Positions 61,096 through 64,000 of a stretch of 64,000 bases of DNA are shown piece after piece. The stretch's first letter is position 1. Every line of letters starts with the position of its first letter. Source of the stretch: Botrimarina mediterranea (GTDB lineage: Bacteria > Planctomycetota > Planctomycetia > Pirellulales > Lacipirellulaceae); contig NZ_CP036349.1 in NCBI RefSeq assembly GCF_007753265.1, forward strand, positions 2,761,363-2,825,362, read 5' to 3'. The notes below the pieces were generated by a model. It was not told the DNA's origin. It made no database searches and was given only the letters and a program-made list of their open reading frames with translations. Both the position numbers and the translations under genes were made by a program.

Positions 61096-62937
61096 TCAGT
61101 AGCACAAGCCGTGGCCGTACGGGTACAGCGGCTCGTAGTTCTCGTCACCGATGTTGATGGGGTGCTGGTCTGCGGACTTGGGCCACGTGAACGAGAGCTT
61201 GCCGGTGGGGGCGTAATCGCCTAGCAGCACGTCGGCGACGCCGGCGCCCTCGGTGCCAGGAAGCCAAGCGGCGACCACCGCGGCGCACTTATCAGCGGCG
61301 TCGCCGAGCACCAATGGCCTGCCGGAGATCACGACGAGAACGACGGGCTTGTCCGTGGCGACCGCCGCTTCGACCGCGTCTTGATCTTCGTCGCTGAGCT
61401 TGGGCTCGTCGGTGTCGCCCGTCCCTTCGGCGTAGGGTTTTTCGCCGACCACGACGACAATCGCTTCGGCTTGGTCCGACTCGGCGACGAGGCGATCATT
61501 GGCCGCATCGGCCAGGGCGTCGCGGATCGTGACGCCACCGGTGGTGACGTCGCCCGTTTTCCCTTGCCAGTCAATCGTCCAGCCGCCGCACTGCATACCC
61601 AGGTCGTCCGCCGCCGAGCCGGTCACCGCGAAATTGCCGTCCTTAAGTGGCAAGACGCCGTCGTTCTTCAGCAGCACGAGGGACTGTCGAACGGCGCGCC
61701 TAGCGACTTCACGATGCGGCTCGGAGCCGAAGCTGGACGCGAGGTTCGCGTCGGACATGATCACTGGGTCGGGACCTAAGAGGCCCATCGCCGCTTTGAC
61801 GCGGAGGATGCGCCGCACGGCGTCGTCGATCCGCTCCATCGGGACGGCGCCCTCGTTCACGAGCTCGGTGAGCTTCGTGACGAATTCCTGGTACCGCTCG
61901 GGGACCATCACCATGTCCATGCCGGCGTTGATCGAGAGGCGGATGCACTCTTTGTAGTCGCTGGCGAGTTGGTCGATGGCGTTGTAGTCGGAGATGAGGA
62001 AGCCCTCGAAGCCGAGTTCTTCTTTGAGCACCTCGGTGAGCAGGTAGTGGCTCGCCGAACACTTCTCGCCGTTCCAGCTGCTGTACGAGGGCATGATCGT
62101 GCCAACGCCCGCGGCGATCGCGGCGGGGTAGGGCGCCAGGTGGACGCGGCGCAGCGTGGCTTCGTCGACACGAGTGTCGCCCTGATCGAGACGCAGGCGG
62201 ACGCCGGCACGGAACTCGCTTGAGCTGGCGTCGCGTTTCTCGGCGGAGGTTCCACCGTCGCCAACAAAGTGCTTCGCGCAGCCGAGCACCCGCAGGGGGT
62301 CGGCGAGGTCGTTACCCTGTAGGCCGCTGACGGCCGCAGCGCCGAGCAGCGTCGCCAACGCCGGCGATTCGCCGAAGCCTTCGTAAGTGCGGCCCCAGCG
62401 GTCGTCCTGCGGCACCGTCACGCAGGGGGCGAAGTCCCAGTTGACGCCAGTTCGACGCATCTCGATGGCGGTGATGCGATGGACTTCTTCGACGAGCGAC
62501 GGGTCGCGCGTGCAACCGAGGCCGATGTTGTGTGGGAAAATGACCGCGCCAATCACGTTGCTGTGCCCGTGCACGGCATCAACACCGTAGAGCAGCGGCA
62601 CACCGAGTCGGGTGGCGAGCGCTTCGCGCTGGCAGGCGTCGTTGGCGCGGGCCCAGGCTTCGGGCGAGTTGCCGTCTTTCGGGTCGGAGTTGCCGCCACT
62701 GAGGACCGAGCCGAGCGCGAGCGTGCGGACATCGCTGAGGTCGCCGAGGTACTGCAAGTCGGCTTGTGTCATCTGCCCGACCTTCTCGGCGAGCGTCATG
62801 CGGCCGAGCAGCTCGTTGGCGATGTCGTCGTAAGCGGAGAACTCCCCGGGCTTGTGTTGCGCAAGGGTTGCGACTTGAGCCGTCGAGAAAGAAGCTGCAA
62901 CGAGGGCGAGCACCAAAACGAAACGGCGCGTCATCAT
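61096..62937 (-). CDS. secreted GH3 beta-glucosidase-type hydrolase
   Basis: A 613-residue protein with signal peptide MMTRRFVLVLALVAASFSTAQVATLA. GH3 motifs: LLYGVDAVHGHSNV, FAPCVTVPQDDRWGRTYEGFGE, KHFVGDGGT, and the nucleophile Asp in FLISDYNAIDQL. The C-terminal alpha/beta sandwich has VVVVGEKPYAEGTGD and closes with FTWPKSADQHP. About 610 residues matches exo-1,3-/1,4-glucanase-type GH3 enzymes without a fibronectin end domain. It converges with the GH26 gene across 12 bases and follows the partial GH5-like gene on the same strand. Confidence 0.94.
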   Translation of the reverse strand: MMTRRFVLVLALVAASFSTAQVATLAQHKPGEFSAYDDIANELLGRMTLAEKVGQMTQADLQYLGDLSDVRTLALGSVLSGGNSDPKDGNSPEAWARANDACQREALATRLGVPLLYGVDAVHGHSNVIGAVIFPHNIGLGCTRDPSLVEEVHRITAIEMRRTGVNWDFAPCVTVPQDDRWGRTYEGFGESPALATLLGAAAVSGLQGNDLADPLRVLGCAKHFVGDGGTSAEKRDASSSEFRAGVRLRLDQGDTRVDEATLRRVHLAPYPAAIAAGVGTIMPSYSSWNGEKCSASHYLLTEVLKEELGFEGFLISDYNAIDQLASDYKECIRLSINAGMDMVMVPERYQEFVTKLTELVNEGAVPMERIDDAVRRILRVKAAMGLLGPDPVIMSDANLASSFGSEPHREVARRAVRQSLVLLKNDGVLPLKDGNFAVTGSAADDLGMQCGGWTIDWQGKTGDVTTGGVTIRDALADAANDRLVAESDQAEAIVVVVGEKPYAEGTGDTDEPKLSDEDQDAVEAAVATDKPVVLVVISGRPLVLGDAADKCAAVVAAWLPGTEGAGVADVLLGDYAPTGKLSFTWPKSADQHPINIGDENYEPLYPYGHGLCY

Positions 62938-62968
62938 CGGAAAACCGAGGGCAGGAGTTTTTTGAAGA

Positions 62969-64000
62969 TCACGGCGCGTCGTAACGTATCTCCACCCGAG
63001 AGAGCTGGATGGGGCCGGGAACAGTTTCCGGCGCAGTGATCGTGACGAGACGCCCTTGGCGATCTTCCGTCATCGCCTCGACGAGCGTCGGGGTCAAGTA
63101 GCCATAGTCTCCCGCCGGGCGATTTGGCGTTTTTATTGTTGTTGAAAGCGGTACCGGGTCGTCGGCGGCGTCTAGAGAAACAGTAACTCGTGGCGCCGCT
63201 GCATCGCCGCCGAAGGCGTAGACGGTAGTACTCACCACTGGACCTGGGACCGCATACGTGACGCTCGCCCCCGGGCTCAACGAGAGCCGGCTGGGGTCCT
63301 CCTGAACGGTCCGGGCGTTCCCCGCATCCGCCGCCACGTCGCCATCGGTCGAAGCGATCAGCTCAAGGCTCGCTAGTTCATCGACGAGGGCGTGCGTCGC
63401 CGGCGTCACGGGTCCGACCATGTTCGACGGCACCGCTGCGCCGGAAGCGTTCTTGGCGACGACTCGGTAGTAGTACGACTGGCCCGGTGTCGCCGACGCG
63501 TCGGCATACTGGGGGCGGTAGTAGAGAGCGGCGTCGTCAACGCCTTCGGCGATCGCTTGCCATGGCCCCTCGGCGCTGGATGATCGCTGTACGACGTACG
63601 AAGAGGCGCCGGTGGAGCCTCGCCACGACAGGCGAGCCGGGTCCTCGATCGGCAGTAGCTCAGCTGGCTTCGGGGCTGGCAGTTCGGGTACCGACTGGTC
63701 GCGAATCTCGTACGCTTTCGCACGCATCATTTCCAGTAGTGCTGACTCGTCGTAGGCGTCGCCCGAGGCGAAGCCGGGCCAGTGGTAGGCCTTGTAGCGC
63801 CCTTCGGCGGCAGGCTCGGAGTGGGCGTAGAAGCCGCCGTCGCGGTTGCGGAACCGAAGGCTCCAGACCAAGACGCCGATCGCCTTCGACTGGATGGCGT
63901 CGTCGAAGACTTGCCGCATCTCGTCGTTGGGGATGAAGCCCACCTCGCCGACGAGATAGGGCTTCTTGCCGGCGGCGTCGGCGATGGCTTGGCGAACGGC
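62969..64000 (-). CDS. GH5-like glycanase with fibronectin-type module, partial (N-terminus beyond window)
   Basis: The frame is open to the window edge; the first visible residues are AVRQAIADAAGKKPYLVGEVGF. The glutamate in VGEVG is placed as the nucleophile of GH5-type mannanases. The barrel end (IGVLVWSLRFRNRDGGFYAHSEP) follows, then a fibronectin type III-like module (LSWRGSTGASSYVVQRSSSAEGPW to YYYRVVAKNASG) and a C-terminal beta domain (VSTTVYAFGGDAAAPRVTVSLD). A shorter internal start at a GTG would drop the catalytic residue, so the gene really continues past the window. It is 31 bases upstream of the GH3 start on the same strand, likely one operon for mannan. Confidence 0.82.
   Translation of the reverse strand, partial: AVRQAIADAAGKKPYLVGEVGFIPNDEMRQVFDDAIQSKAIGVLVWSLRFRNRDGGFYAHSEPAAEGRYKAYHWPGFASGDAYDESALLEMMRAKAYEIRDQSVPELPAPKPAELLPIEDPARLSWRGSTGASSYVVQRSSSAEGPWQAIAEGVDDAALYYRPQYADASATPGQSYYYRVVAKNASGAAVPSNMVGPVTPATHALVDELASLELIASTDGDVAADAGNARTVQEDPSRLSLSPGASVTYAVPGPVVSTTVYAFGGDAAAPRVTVSLDAADDPVPLSTTIKTPNRPAGDYGYLTPTLVEAMTEDRQGRLVTITAPETVPGPIQLSRVEIRYDAP

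Overview
The window looks like a chromosomal segment of a GC-rich planctomycete, most likely of the Pirellulales/Lacipirellulaceae type. The evidence is the mix of gene families: DUF1559 proteins with a prepilin-like methylation motif, many PEP-CTERM proteins with dockerin-like calcium repeats, an ECF sigma factor overlapping a Ser/Thr kinase, a XylR-type AraC regulator, GH172 (DUF2961) enzymes and Tad pilus minor-protein genes. No rRNA, tRNA or CRISPR array was recognised.

Layout. 1-6.6 kb (minus strand): a GH88-like unsaturated glucuronyl hydrolase coupled to a short-chain dehydrogenase cut by the window edge, a DUF4198-Kelch fusion, and a DUF1559/PEP-CTERM group. 6.6-10.4 kb (plus): hemP behind a 15-bp palindrome shaped like a Fur box, then an overlapping histidine kinase and sigma-54 response regulator. 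10.5-21.9 kb: two GH172 enzymes flank an ADP-ribosylglycohydrolase/beta-propeller fusion, two paralogous PEP-CTERM proteins on either side of a DUF1559 gene, and a XylR-type regulator. 21.9-22.9 kb: an intact 951-bp insertion sequence lying in the loop of an older hairpin repeat. 23-33.4 kb: a VWA protein, two secreted proteins (one a C-terminal alpha/beta hydrolase), a small membrane protein, an HD phosphohydrolase and purB. 33.5-41 kb: a PEP-CTERM protein, TadE/TadG-like genes, a HAMP-only membrane protein, a small membrane protein and a DUF1254 lipoprotein among gene-poor stretches. 41.1-43.5 kb: an ECF sigma factor and protein kinase. 43.7-49 kb: a MarR-adaptor-RND efflux operon with two palindromes upstream. 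49-64 kb: a plant- or algal-polysaccharide degradation cluster (GH28, sugar isomerase-like protein, GH2, a beta-propeller glycosidase, GH106, CBM-GH26, GH3 and a partial GH5-like enzyme).

How the genes work together. The secreted hydrolases suggest breakdown of pectin (rhamnogalacturonan/polygalacturonan) and mannan outside the cytoplasm. The GH88/SDR pair handles unsaturated uronides inside the cell. XylR-type, two-component and ECF/kinase genes are candidate regulators, but no target can be assigned from sequence alone.

The most unusual signal is not a gene. At least eight loci carry two inverted arms of about 21-41 nt separated by about 14-47 nt, and several arms contain their own smaller palindrome. 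Each locus uses a different sequence. Most lie between genes, but one is an exactly 90-bp in-frame insert inside the VWA gene and one forms the extreme C-terminus of the GH26 enzyme. They resemble REP doublets (REPINs). No mobilising gene for them was recognised in the window.
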